64,000 nt of DNA from Ornithodoros turicata (GCF_037126465.1 NC_088208.1:40400685-40464684), one strand, 5' to 3'; numbered from the stretch's first letter, positions 1 to 11,444 are shown. Numbers and translations are program-made. The notes: generated by a model not told the origin, from the sequence alone.

Positions 1-190
1 TGTATACCGAGCAACGCAGACTCATTGGCAGAGCAGCCCGTGCACGCGGACTGAGTGGAACAGCGGACTCTGCAACGAGGACCGAGCAACGCGATGCAAG
101 TGGAACAGCAGCTGACCGTACACGCGGGCCGAGCAGACCGAATAGCGCAAACCCAGTGAAACAGCGGACTCGGGAAAGAATATTAGATGT
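1..190. repeat. degenerate GC-rich short repeats
   Basis: Words such as CCGAGCAACGC and GTGGAACAGCGGACTC recur two or three times at uneven spacing (for example 51-67 and 154-170), suggesting an old tandem array that continues left of the window. From 191 to 788 I see no further repeat and no credible gene. Confidence 0.4.
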
Positions 191-788
191 CACCCACCAG
201 CTCTTAAACTCGACTGCGCCCAGAAGGACTCTGCGGATCGACAGGAAGGAGCTGAATTACCTCTGGTACACTACAGGTGTCGTTCCCGTGCACCGCTCGA
301 CAGCGTGCGATCCATATACGTGGTAATTCATCTCAGTTACCGGAAGAACAAAGTGTCGCCGGTCCTGTCGCGAAACGAAAAGCGGGGAAAGCCATTGGAC
401 AGTTCTCCGCTGAAGGTCCGGAAGGCCGTACAGCATCGCCACGCGATGCTGCGAGGCCACCGGGATAAAACATAAGCGAAAAGCATGCTCTGCGCACTCA
501 CGGTACACGCAAAAGAGGCAGGACGGCGTCGCCAACTTGATTTCGAGAGAGGCGGTCGCATAACGGCAACACATCCTGTGCTAGGCGCCTCAGCAGACTC
601 ACACGACTGGCGTCAAGCCACCCAGCAGTAACCTGACGCCACGCCACTTGCCGTGCGGCCTGTAGGCGCAGGCTCAAGCGAAAGAAGACGCAAGTAAAGG
701 CGCTGCACGGGCCAAGATGGAAGGATGCCCGAAGGCAGTGTGAACAAGCACAGAGAAAAAACGAATGTCAGGGCCCAGTAGAAACAGC

Positions 789-895
789 CGCCTAGAAGAA
801 CAGCCGGAGCGGGGATTTGAACCCGCGCGTCAGCTCCGAGTCTAGACGTGGAAAGCGATCATTCGAACCACTGGGCCCCGGGAGCTGGTAAGTCT
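789..895 (-). mobile_element. tRNA-derived SINE, head only
   Basis: On the minus strand there is an A-box-like CCCAGTGGTTCGAATG and a B box GGGTTCAAATCCC. It has the same head layout as the complete SINE at 27321-27597, with no recognisable body, so it is a truncated copy or a degenerate tRNA-like sequence. Confidence 0.55.
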
Positions 896-1035
896 CCATC
901 TGTTCAACGTGATCGCTCTCGTATATGATATGCAGGGTGTTTTATATCCTTTACAGATTTTTTAAAACCGCTATGAGAGCAGCATAAAGGCCGTTTTCGC
1001 AGTTGAATTACTCGGCTAGGCAGACATCCTCTCGA

Positions 1036-1150
1036 ACAACAACAACAAATAAATCGTGACTATGACCTATAGGGTGATTCACTACTGGAGAGCAGTACAC
1101 TACCCCATTACATGTGAGATGTGAGAATGAAGTTAAAGTTATGTGCAGGT
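1036..1150 (-). mobile_element. retroelement 3' end with (TTG)n tail
   Basis: Read on the minus strand, it ends GATTTATTTGTTGTTGTTG. The same sequence (TAAATCGTGACTATGAC, then GGAGAGCAGTACACTACC) recurs at 34756-34880 (minus) and 37262-37362 (plus). It is probably the 3' end of a LINE or a LINE-mobilised SINE whose tail is a trinucleotide repeat. Confidence 0.6.
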
Positions 1151-1167
1151 ACAACAATTGAGCATGT

Positions 1168-2003
1168 AGCTACAAGATGACTAATTACATAAAATTGTCA
1201 TTAACTCCCTTAATTACGGGCGAAAGCGAGATTGCAGATTTGGAGATGATCCTCTTACAAAGTCATTCCACTTGTTTAAAAAATCCTAAGACGAGCATGT
1301 GCGCTGACATATCTATCGCCGAATTTCACATGAGCCGAAACCGAAACATCGCCGATCAGGAGGTCATGTAGGAGAGCGCTTATTCCACGTCAGAGGGTTG
1401 CGTGCTTTGGAGTGATGGAGTATCAAAAAGGTTGGGTGGTGATATTGAGTAGGCGCTGACCTTCCGGCCAGGTCAACCAATTACGTTGCGTTAACCTTTG
1501 CGGCCCTCACTCTAAAAACTGGACTTCACAGCATAGCACACTATGGGCCAACCGTTACCAGGATTGATAGGGTTATCGTTTCTGTTTCGAAGAGAGACAG
1601 AGAGGGGGGGCTACGCCTTTTTGTGTCAATTTTGATATATGATAATTGACACAAAAAGACGTACGCTTCCCTCTGTCTTCAAATCAGAAGCGATTACCCT
1701 ATCATTTGCGGCAGTGGTTGGCGCACAGCGTGCTATGCGGTGAAGTCCAGTTTTTAGAGTGCCTCTGTGGGCGAAGGTCATGCGCTCCTTAGACGCGCGG
1801 TTTTGGTTTCGGCTCAGTTGCATACGAACTTCGGCGATGGATATTTCACGACACGTGGTCGTTTCAGAAATTTTTAGGAGATAGAATGCTTTTCAACGTG
1901 GATTGTCTCCCGTTCTGCTATCTCGCCTTTGCCCGAAATCCCCTAATTAAAGAGTTTATTAATGAATTTTAGGTAATTAGTCATCTTGTAGTTACATACC
2001 CTC
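1168..2003. mobile_element. 836-bp foldback element with long inverted arms
   Basis: The arm starting CTACAAGATGACTAATTAC at 1169 is the inverse of the arm ending at about 2000. The arms (roughly 230 bp each, imperfect) share GAGCCGAAACC and ATCGCCGAA words in inverse order. A palindromic MITE occupies the centre (1508-1761). One arm occurs again at 19377-19660, so this is a dispersed family. No transposase is present, so it is non-autonomous. Confidence 0.7.
1508..1761. mobile_element. palindromic MITE copy at the foldback centre
   Basis: It begins CACTCTAAAAACTGGACTTC and ends with the inverse (TTTTTAGAGTG). The inner inverted words TACGCCTTTTTGTGTCAA and TTGACACAAAAAGACGTACG flank a short AT-rich loop. 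CCT is found at both edges rather than the TA seen at most other copies. Confidence 0.75.
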
Positions 2004-2059
2004 TTCGGTAGGAGGTCCGCCTAGCCGCATATAACTCAACTCAAAGAATGACATTTTAG

Positions 2060-3600
2060 CAAATTACAAATAAAGGAGTCGTGAGAAACATAGCCCACAA
2101 AAGGAACGGTCTCGTTTATAATCACCTTGTCCGTCTCGCGACAGTGCAAGGGACCATGCCGATGGTGATCGGGTCCCCCCTAAGAAGGGGATAGTTATGT
2201 GGAGGGAGATCGTGGTTTTAGTAATAAGTGTGAGGCGGCTTTGTCTGTTGATGTTGAATATGCATGGTGCGGAAGGCAGAGGCTGTGCTGATCTTGAGTG
2301 GGGTCAAAAATGGCAGGTTTGAGGCCGGCCTCGGGAGACAGTGTGTGACCGACCATGTATGTCAATCTCAAACGTTTTTGCTGTCTTCCGGAGCACAGGG
2401 TAGGGGATAGTCACGGAGTGACGGCGTATACATGAGTGGATGTGTCCAGTTGTCTGGGGTTGAATGATCGGTGCTGCGGTTGACGCCTGGGAGGGGTGTA
2501 GGTGATGGTGCACATCATGTTCTTGAGACGATGAAGTAGCTTAGTTGGACCATGAGGAACTGTGGAGCCAACCGATGACAAAAAAAGGAAATCTCCAGGT
2601 AGACTGAGAGGCATCCCGTAGACTAGTTCAGCCGCCGTATAGTCAACCTTCGAGGAACACCGAAGGACGAGAAGTACCACTGATATATATACCAAAAACA
2701 TGACATACATGAAAACATACATAAAAAAAAAACATACATGAAACTGGTATGTAGGTTTTCAAATAAAAAAGGGAGAAGTTACATTCGATTATATTTTGCA
2801 CTAAGTATTTATACGTAACTCACAACCTTGATGGACTCTCTCGTGACCAGCCAGAAGAGTGTTCCTTTAAATGAAAAAAAGAAGAAGAAAGAAAACGAAG
2901 CAAAAATGTCTAGTATTGCACCACGACGTCGGAAAAAAACTCAAGCTTGCAACAACAACAAAATCGCTTTCCGTAGTCGTAGCGGTTAGAAAACGCTTTT
3001 AATTTCAATCTCCGGCTCCGTTGTACTAAAAGCAGCCCAAAATAGAAGTTACAACGCTGGAAATGACTCGGCACATTCGTATAAGATAGGTACACATATA
3101 GAGAGCACCCTATAGAGAGAGAGAGACATTTAAAAAAGCGTCCACAATAGTCCCATTTGCATGTGTACATTTTTGTGCGTCGGGCGGGATAAATGGCAGA
3201 GACTCTTTCCATTCGTAATATAATGCAACGGCAGAGACACTATTTCCCCGACACACAAAGGCAACACTCCCGCGGAACTGCGTGATTTCAGACTCTTCAA
3301 CTCAATCTAGCATATATACTGCCGCTACACTCGCTTCAATAGGATATAGCATTTGCCCAACAATAGCCGGGGCCGCTACAATTGGGGGACGACGCTATTC
3401 CACAATAACATCTCTGGGCCATGTTGGAATCCCTACCAGCGGGAAAAATTGTTGACAATGGGTGCGCTTCTTCCTTGCAGGGAAGAATGTGCCTGTATTA
3501 GCATTCTTCGCAGCCCGTCTACGTCAATGGTGCAATAAAAGCAACGGTTAAAGTGACGCACGCGTTACATTTACTGTCCTTTCCTTTTGCGGTTTTGCAA
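2060..3600. other. intergenic, nothing recognised
   Basis: I see no gene, tRNA or familiar repeat here. Small features are A-rich runs near 2723-2735 and 2870-2905 and a short (GA) run near 3113-3124. Open frames are short and compositionally biased. Confidence 0.5.
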
Positions 3601-3604
3601 ATGC

Positions 3605-3630
3605 ATATATATATATATATATATATATAC
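3605..3630. repeat. (TA)n microsatellite
   Basis: A pure TA dinucleotide run of about 13 units. Confidence 0.95.
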
Positions 3631-3654
3631 TCATTAGGTTATACCGATTAGATT

Positions 3655-3720
3655 AGATATGTCATTGAGATGTTAGCCCAGATGTTGTCGGGACTGGCTA
3701 CCCCGATTCTCGTTATCTGG
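3655..3720 (-). mobile_element. LINE-type 3' fragment (family of 38.6 kb)
   Basis: It shares GAGATGTTAG and CGGGACTGGCTAC in the same order as 38625-38675, and in inverse order as 8640-8700. It is a short remnant. Confidence 0.45.
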
Positions 3721-3899
3721 GAGAATAAGGGCGAATAGAAACAATAAAAGAGATAAGCTCGGACCAACACTTTAATTTAAAAATATCCCTTCCCCGCACG
3801 ACACGGACGCTCTATAGGCAGCAGTCACTTTGCAATGACATCGTTTTATTTTTCGAAAATGGGAGGCCTCTTTGTGACCATACAGTAAATGCGACGTGT

Positions 3900-4200
3900 C
3901 ACAAAACGGCGTGTGCCTCCTATTTGCAGCAAATTCAAAGGGAGAACGATATCGCTTGGAACGACGGTTGGCTACACTCTTAAAAATGAACTTGACCACA
4001 CAGCACGCTCCTATCCAACCATCATGAAAACGGGGGGGGGGGGGGCGTACGCCATTTTTGTTACAATCATGCGCCGCATAATGCCACAAAAATGGCGTAC
4101 GCCCCCAATTTTCAGCAAATCAAGGGAGAGAACGTTGTCATTCGGGATTATGGTTGGATAGGAGAGTGCTGTGTGGTGAAGTTCATTTTTAAGAGTGTAG
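3900..4200. mobile_element. palindromic MITE: half copy plus full copy
   Basis: A right half (3900-3973) abuts a full copy (3975-4198) that starts CACTCTTAAAAATGAAC and ends AAGAGTG, with TA at both outer edges. The left arm is interrupted by a G14 run at about 4030. The inner words GGCGTACGCCA, GTTACAATCATG and GCCACAAAAATGG form the loop region. Confidence 0.8.
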
Positions 4201-4591
4201 AAGCCTGTGCGAAATTTTGTTTTCAGCGTGGACGGGTTCCTGACGAGGGAGAAATTTGTCCGGTGATAGGTTGCAGTATAGTATCGATCGTTCAACCGCA
4301 ATCACATGACGGGTGCGCACATGCGAGTTTTCTTCTTCGTGCCAAGAATGAAATGTGGGCGTCCACGCTATTGTTCTCCGCGAGAGGAGGCGGTGAAAGA
4401 ACAAAGGCGGAGCCGTCGGAACTCATCACTGCAAACACGTTCCTCCGCGCGCCCCCCTCCTTCTGCGTAAGAAAGTAGCGCTAAACGAATACGCCCAATA
4501 GCGGAATCGCACGATGCAACACTATAAAAAGAGATTGATTGCGGCAGGCAGTCAGTCCGGCTTGGCCGATGCAGATTGACGCGTCTAAAAA

Positions 4592-4785
4592 CGAAACTGC
4601 ACCACACAACGAGGTGAAGGCCAACCATTGCACAGAATGATACCGTTATCACTCTCGATTTGGGGAAAGCGCGGGGCGTACGCCTTTTTTTGGGACAATT
4701 AACGTAACTACATAAGTGTCCCTAAAAGGCGTACGCTTCGGAAGGAAGAAGCATATCACTTAGGATAGAGCGTTACGTGGAGAAC
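4592..4785. mobile_element. divergent palindromic MITE copy
   Basis: It keeps GAAGGCCAACCATTGCACAG, GCGGGGCGTACGCCTTTTTT and the inverted AAAGGCGTACGCTTC. The outer arms are eroded. Confidence 0.65.
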
Positions 4786-4833
4786 CAGGGAACTCTGAGT
4801 GATAACCTCTGAAAGTGCTCTAAGCACTCGCAG

Positions 4834-5068
4834 AGCCCATGGGCGTCCCCAGGATTTTTTCCTAGGGGGGGGGGGGAATCTCATCCCCCTCTTTTCCTGG
4901 CGAAGGACGCTGCGGACGTGCGGGTGTTCAGAGGTTCATATTATTATGATATCTGTGAAAAATCATGATGGTCTACGAATAAAGAGTGAACAATTTTTAC
5001 GAGTGACCTGAAAGCTCCAGAGAGGGGCTACGTTGCCCCCCCCCCCCCTTGCCTCGCGGTACGCCCAT
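4834..5068. mobile_element. inverted-repeat element with ATGGGCG ends
   Basis: The left end ATGGGCGTCCCCAGGATTTT and right end TACGCCCAT are inverse. G and C homopolymers lie inside each end. The same ends occur at 58410-58572. AGAGCC words flank both sides as a possible, imperfect target duplication. Confidence 0.55.
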
Positions 5069-5417
5069 GGTAGAGCCTGCAGACGTTGGGTCACCAAATG
5101 CCGGCCATATAGACGAAGTTGTTAAATTTTTTGAAATCACGTGAACTTGTCGACACCGGTTCAACTATCCATGTTTCTCGGGTACTGCGCTAAGGACAGG
5201 GTGCATTGTGCTATGCGTGTTCGATACGTTGAGGGCCGTTGCTGAAGTATATTGTCTCATTAACTGGAGTCATTCGTTAGTTGGTCGTTTTTATTACGTC
5301 TCTTGGGCATGTTGAGGTTCCATTTTCGTTTTCTTACTTCTTCAATCAATCCTGTACTCTATACAAAGAGAACTTGATCGCATAACAAGCTTTTGGCCGT
5401 CTTCTGATATAGTTTAA

Positions 5418-5562
5418 AACGTACGCCTTTTCTGGAACACGTACGCAAAGTATTATAAAATTGCCCCCCCCCCCCCCCCCCCCGGGCCTCGTCAAATCAG
5501 GATACACAGCGATACCATTTCTGATTGGGGTGTATTATGAGGTCAAGTTCTGTTTTTCGGGT
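5418..5562. mobile_element. degenerate MITE fragment with C22 run
   Basis: It contains AACGTACGCCTTTTCTGG, a run of about 22 C at 5463-5484, then TCAAATCAGGATACA and GGTCAAGTTCTGTTTTT, matching the right arm of the palindromic MITE. Confidence 0.5.
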
Positions 5563-8240
5563 GTGGTCGCGTGTTTATTCAGCCCCATTTGAACAGTGAA
5601 TACACGAGACACTTCCAACTTTATAATGATGGTAAATGAATGAATGCGCAGGGGAAGCGAAAGAGATATTCAAGATGATTTTTCTTTCAGTGATATCACT
5701 CAAGCTTTTACATTATGGAGTTCATCCACCATGTAGCCTTTTTGTCAGTGATATCCGCTCGGAACAGTTGACTCCACGTATTCCTTTCACTCCATATCAC
5801 TTACATTCGATTGACCAAACTATGATCACTCTAACATTCCTCTATTCCCGAAGCTATAACGTGGAACAAGACGTTCCCTTTAAACCAGGCGCGAAAGTAA
5901 AGGGGGTGAGAGAAAGACGCGCTCATCCATCTTTAATTTATGTGTTAGGGGGAGACCTCTGGCGGTGGTCTGTCCGGATCTGTGGAATAAATCGTGGCCA
6001 TTTAATCGTTTAAAGCCCTCTCACCGACAAAGTGAGTTCAAAGTGCCGGAAACTTGGCCAATGGTCTCCCGAGGAGGTACATCACAACACGGAGCTGCCG
6101 TCGGTCGATAAAGCCCATCCGAGCTCTTTGGGATGAAAAAAAAAAAAAAAAAAAATCACGCTTGTCGATATATATAGTGACGTCAGGTTAGGCCCTCCAG
6201 GTTTTTCTTTTTCGCTGTTTCATAAACAGTTCCCGTGACTTAGTGCGTAAGGTGATCGCCTTTCCTGTCTGGGCTCAAACGCAAAAGAGGCAAATGCTGG
6301 AACAGCTCCCTGCAGGCAGATCCAGGGATATTCCCAGGATCTTCGTCTCGTGGGTGGGGGGTAGTCACGCAGAGGCTGTGTAACACCTGTATTCACTGCT
6401 TTTCTGGCTTTTCTGGTCTTTCTGGCAGGCACTTTGAGGGGTTGTTATACAAGATTTTTTAGGGCATTAGTGGGTGGGGAAATCCCTGAGCAGATCGCTC
6501 GGCAATAACACGAGATAAACCAGCCGACCTATGTCTCCACAGTATATATATATATATTATATTATATTATATATTATGTTTTTGTCCTGACGAAGACAGT
6601 GCCACTGTCGAAACGTCGACCCCTTGCCCATTTTACTTTTTAACGTCTCCCTATGTAATAAACTAGTGTTTGTAACTTCCCTAAAATCTGTTTCGGCGTC
6701 TTTTTTGAACTTCTATATATATATATACGTATATGTTTCAAAAGTCGGGTCTTCTGGTCCATGCGAATTGGAAACCTCGCACACTCTCTCTTTTTTTTGA
6801 CACTCACGCGAATATTCAGGGAGACGTTTGCGTACCTTGTTGTTGCCAGCATAGCTACTGGTGAGCTGTGCTGACGTCATTAATTTAATTCCTTTATTTA
6901 ATAACCACGGCCCGTTATAAGGCAGGAGAATCCGCACCGTTGAGTTATCGACGACCGGGCGTTTTGAGTAGGTGATGGTCTACGAGACGGTCCCTTTAAA
7001 AGACACGAGAAATATTTATGGTGAGAACAAGAATGCGCTCTCTCTCCCTCTTTAATAAAGAACGGATATTCCGGGCTCCTCTATTCTCATATATATTGTG
7101 TCGCGTAACGGTCCCTTTTTTCCCCCGCTTTATCGACGAAGTGCGTAAATAATGGTCACCGCTAAGAACGTGGCACGAGCGGATAATAATGGATATTCCC
7201 GGGACTAAATAGTAAACAGAATATCGTGGAGCAAAGGCTGATAAATTATCCGCCTACCGTATTGACTATCGTGCATCGTGAAAAAAAAAAAAAAAAAAAA
7301 CCGTCGTGATATGCATTCACGGATTCTTCCAAATAATGCTCCTTAGGTGCTAACGAATGGGATCATTTTCGTAATCCAGCCTGGAGAGAAGGACAGGACA
7401 AAACGAAAGAAAAGAAGAAAAAATAGAAAAAGAAAACGAACACATCAATCACGATTTTCCACAAAATTTTTGCCACAACATTCTTACCACAGCTAACCAC
7501 ATACGCGTGTCACCTGTGTCAGGTAGTGGTCTTTCTCTGCGCACATTTCGACTCGTACAACCTGGCCGTCGCGAACTATTCGACCGAAACGCTGAAAAAA
7601 AAAAAAAAAAAGAAACACGAGAATCCATTATGAAAAGAGGGAGATATTCCCCGAAATGACCTCCTTAATGACAATAATGAGCTAGGATGGCAGTTCCTCC
7701 TATCGCTTTAACAAAGAGAGATAAGGTGTCGACCAATCATTTTCGGGTCCAGTAGAATGAACCTGTCTCATTTGACTTAATGTGCGTAATATTCCGTGGA
7801 TTTTTTCTCACCCTGCGGGATTGATTTGAAGTATATAGTATTGGGCAAGCAAGAGTAACTAAATGATGCTCCTATAGTGTCGTGTACTGCCGCGGTACCT
7901 GCACGGCACCAGTATCCCGATGGTGTTGTTGATCGTGACGCGCACTGGTTTTTCTAGCGCTTTGCGCGTATGTAAAGTGTTAATTTCTTTAACAGTTTTA
8001 ATTCAGTTGTACCAACACGCCCATTCCGCCATTTTGGTGCAAAGTGTTACACACGGATGGCGCTTCCATAAATGTCATGTTTGCGTCGGTCCCTGTAATA
8101 GCATTCGAAGGCCTTTCGCACCAAACCTAATCAACAACTATACAGAACATTCTCTTCCTTCCGACTATTGTTTAAGCTCGGCAAGGTTTCATCCCCCAAC
8201 TGCGGTCTGTGTGGCGTAGTTGAAGACGTGGACGTAGTAG
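5563..8240. other. intergenic with simple repeats
   Basis: It holds A-runs at about 6134-6155, 7280-7300 and 7595-7611, AT-rich TA repeats at 6541-6575 and 6714-6726, and otherwise unrecognised sequence. The A-run at 6134 may be the tail of a plus-strand retroelement, but its body is not recognisable. No credible gene was found. Confidence 0.5.
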
Positions 8241-8247
8241 TAGTTGA

Positions 8248-8316
8248 GACGGTGTGCACTGTACACCTTGGGCAGCAGTCTTGCAAGGCTGCCCAAGGTG
8301 TACAGTGCACACCGTC
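8248..8316. ncRNA. perfect 29-bp-arm hairpin (small-RNA precursor candidate or mobile-element relic)
   Basis: Arms 8248-8276 and 8288-8316 are exact inverse complements separated by an 11-nt loop. Pairing stops sharply at both ends. Within each arm, GGTGTGCACTGTACACC is itself nearly palindromic. The size suits a pre-miRNA-like or siRNA hairpin, but perfect pairing could equally mean a recent inverted duplication. Confidence 0.35.
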
Positions 8317-8629
8317 GTACCCTTGTGTCATCGCTGGGATATAATCGCCCATATACTCCACCGAAAAGGTTCTTGGCTGCTGGCCTGGGATTCAGTTCAT
8401 ACCTGCCATAGGCGACCTTGTGCAATTCCTCGTCTCGACGGACCTCTTTGACACCCTGTGCATTGAGATTTTCGCACTTGAACTCTCCTGCATTGTTGCC
8501 TCTGGCGCCAAGTTCTGTGGTGATGCCTTCATTTATGCCATTTCAAAGTGCATGCATGCATAGATTTGTGTAGTTTCCCTTTCTTCTTTTTCCCCCGCCC
8601 TCCTTTCCCTTCATTTGTTTTAGATATAA

Positions 8630-8730
8630 CGAGACCCGAATAACGCGTCCTGGAGTAGCCAGGTCCCGACTGGCTTGGGGGACTAACATCTCCATTTTTT
8701 TCTTTTACAAATCAAATCAAATTCTATTCT
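8630..8730 (+). mobile_element. LINE-type 3' end with (CAAAT)n tail
   Basis: It contains CTGGAGTAGCCAGGTCCCGA, GGACTAACATCTCCATTTTT and a tail of ACAAATCAAATCAAA. It is the inverse of 38600-38690, so this is a dispersed 3' untranslated region. Confidence 0.6.
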
Positions 8731-8807
8731 TTCTACAAGATGTGGTCGATCTTAGCCTGCGACTATGCACAGTGTTGATGGTGGTGGTGATGATGGTGAT
8801 GAGACTG

Positions 8808-8862
8808 CTTGCCGTATAGTCGGACACGCTCAGGGAGGGGGGCACCGTCACGACTATCGCAG
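8808..8862 (+). repeat. dispersed ~50-bp repeat, copy 1
   Basis: GCTTGCCGT, then CGGACACGCTCA, then GGGCACCGTCACGACTAT. The same order occurs at 18850-18900 and, inverted, at 11445-11506. Confidence 0.55.
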
Positions 8863-8874
8863 GATGGGATCGTG

Positions 8875-9005
8875 CGCCTGGGCCGACTTCACAGGAAGCT
8901 GTGCCGATATTTGCCTTAAAGCGTCTCGGGAAACCCCGGGGAAAACACCGGGTGCCCAGGAAAACAGCCGGCGCCCGTATTCTAACCTGGGTCGCTTCGT
9001 GGGGC
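8875..9005 (-). mobile_element. SINE body fragment
   Basis: CTGGGCCGACTTCA, GTGCCGATATT and GAAAACACCGG follow the order of the full SINE at 27321-27597. The tRNA-like head is degraded beyond recognition. Confidence 0.6.
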
Positions 9006-9404
9006 AGTGTTCACCGAGACTCGAAATCTGCAGTACAAGCTATTGAGAACACAGGCATATATACGGGGCTCATCCAACCGTAGTGACGGACGTCTTGCAG
9101 CCACAGGCCTGTGTACAAAGAAGACCACAGGCTAGCGGGTTCCAGCTCATTGCGGCGTCATGATGATATAGAACAGACTGACAGCGCCACAGAAGCAGCT
9201 CTTTCGCCTTGTAGACGAACGAGTGTTGAGAGGTGATCGTCATTCTGTGGGCGACCAGTGGGTGACGACGACGTGGCTTTGATGCCACGCACTACCGCGC
9301 CGGCTCGATAGTTCTATCGGCAACGTCCTGGAGTGAAGCACGTCCGGGACATTCCATCATCGCCAATCACGACTATGGTGTTCCTCTACAGTTCTATTCT
9401 CCGA

Positions 9405-9640
9405 CGACTATAATGGGACCTCCGCTGGCTGCCCGCCAATGGGACAGTCTTTCTACATGCCACGAAATACCTCTCGTCGGACGCGCGACTGGACGCGCGA
9501 CTGGAGTTACCGCTTGCGAGGAGTTTGACTTTCCAAGATGCCGTGACAGTGGTGATGTGGAAAATCTACAACACATTTTTCTCTGTTACCCGCGCACTGC
9601 CAATAACCCTTTGGGGCCACATTTACGGTGCCTCTAAGCT
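9405..9640 (+). pseudogene. LINE ORF2 C-terminal remnant (zinc-knuckle-like)
   Basis: The plus frame reads FPRCRDSGDVENLQHIFLCYPR, which fits the Cys/His motif (C-x-x-C...H...C) that follows reverse transcriptase and RNase H in many non-LTR retrotransposons. The first Cys spacing is off and there is no upstream catalytic domain, so it is a dead fragment. A 12-bp direct duplication lies at about 9480-9504. Confidence 0.4.
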
Positions 9641-9844
9641 AGCTATATATCACCCCCTCACTCCATGATCAGATCCAGATCTGAAAACGCTTACTAACCT
9701 TTTTGCACAATGTGGGGCTTGTGTCCTCACCGTGTGAGGCCCGTCAACCAATTTACTGCGAGCAGTGGGAAAAAGTACCGCCTCTGACAATGAAACACCG
9801 TCACCAAAATAAAGTTGTCGTTGCTCTTGTTAAGGTGTTACAGA

Positions 9845-9940
9845 AAAGGCGTGCACCTTCCTTTGCCAAGAACCAGAAGACGTCGATATCACTCTGAATG
9901 GCGGTTGGTGTTGATCGTCTTATGCGGTGCAGTAATTAAT
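9845..9940. mobile_element. MITE right-arm fragment
   Basis: AAAAGGCGTGCACCTTCC, ATATCACTCTGAATGGCGGT and ATGCGGTGCAG resemble the right arm of the palindromic MITE. Confidence 0.4.
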
Positions 9941-10590
9941 GTTCTTTCGGTGTACGGAACAGTTTATACGTGGCATTTACAATGAAACTGAGTTACCAAT
10001 GGCTACTCCATACTCCGACAGTGAAAGAAGACGGTGTAACTGATGGGACACGGTCTCCTTCCCCCGACTATTTTTCCCTTCCCCGAAGAACCTTCCCGAT
10101 AGAGCACGAAACGATGTATCGTGGGCGGTCAGGCTCTGTTTTGAGAATGCGGCGAGATTTCAATTTGGACCCGTGCTCGAAAAAAAAAAAAAAAATGTTC
10201 ACGCATGCGACGCGGCGCCGGTGGCAAATGATGGTGCGTTTCCTGGCTCGTGGTATTGAAACGTATAATAAGATGAGATGGCTTCCGGAGCGTCTAATGG
10301 GTCTCTTATAGGACGCAGGTCGAACAAACAATGCAACATCTGCTGTCTCCTGTCGTTAGACCAGCTATTGTGGCGGTGGCCACAAAAGAAGCTCCCTGGG
10401 GGCCTTCCACTGTAAGACGCTTTCAGACGTCCAAGCACGCACAAATACTTGCCGCTCTTCATAGGGCATTGCCGATTAGCAGCGAGACAAAGCAGTTCAG
10501 TGTTAGCACCGAGAAGCAACTGTGCTTGGGAGGTTTGCATAGGCGTGAGGAAAGAGAATAGGAGTCACAGACGGTGGGGTTACTAAGTGC
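9941..10590. other. intergenic, nothing recognised
   Basis: An A15 run at about 10180-10195 is the only simple repeat. The open frames here show no domain and were judged to be chance. Confidence 0.45.
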
Positions 10591-10597
10591 CCTAATG

Positions 10598-10672
10598 TTT
10601 CTCGGAAAACCCAGGGAAAACTTCAACGGTAGCGGGATTCGAACCTACTACCTCACTGTAAACACGCAAGTT
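10598..10672 (-). mobile_element. SINE fragment with B box
   Basis: CTCGGAAAACCCAGGGAAAA is followed by GGGATTCGAACC (the inverse of a Pol III B box), as in the full SINE copies. Confidence 0.65.
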
Positions 10673-10734
10673 TACGTACTTCAGAGCATAACACGTTCTG
10701 CGCGAAGCACTGCGGCATAATGATACAGTTACCG

Positions 10735-10885
10735 CTCCAGATTTGAGGAGAGCGGGGCGTACGCCTTCTTGTAGCAGTTAACACAAACCGAAAGTGTGAG
10801 AAAAGGGCCCGCCAACTCATCCCATTTTTAGCAAATCAGGAAAGATCACTTTGATGACGGCTGGTTGTCAGCATAGCATGCTGCA
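10735..10885. mobile_element. degenerate palindromic MITE
   Basis: GCGGGGCGTACGCCTTCTTG, then AGCAAATCAGGAAAG, then GATGACGGCTGGTTG in the order of an intact copy. The terminal repeats are lost. Confidence 0.55.
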
Positions 10886-11444
10886 GAGGGTACAGGAACA
10901 GGAGACGGTAACTCTACAAACATTATCGCACCAGCTCCTACCGTGACCGATATACACATTTCGGGCGTACTTTTGACGCTAGAGGGCTAAAAACAGTGCA
11001 AGCTGACCTTACTAAAAGAACGTAAAACGATGACAGCAGACGTCACAAACACATCTTGCACACCGCGTCTGCAAGGATGTGTAGCGGACGCTGGACGACG
11101 ACAACGACGACAACGATGGCCACGCGCGTGGAGCACCCGCTTCTCAGTTCCACCGGCGCGGCCATGGAGATAGGCCACCGTCATCGCCTCTCCGTGGCAT
11201 ACCATCATCGCCGGTCGGGGCTCATGTAGAGGAAGACCATCGTCCTCTACAGATGCATGGAAGACTCGTCTTCGGTTTCATTAGATACCGAGTATACGAA
11301 ACGTGGCTGTGGCTTCATTCATCCTGTACATACGTCACCTCCAACCCTTCACCCCTTTCTGGCTATATGGGGTGGGGTGGGGTGCGAAGGCGAGCGCCGG
11401 TTCTCCAGAAAGAATGAAAAAGCTATGGTGTGACCTGAGGTGCA

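Noticed and set aside
800..890. possible functional tRNA gene
   Set aside because: A and B boxes are present, but the acceptor and anticodon stems do not form well and the layout matches the SINE head.
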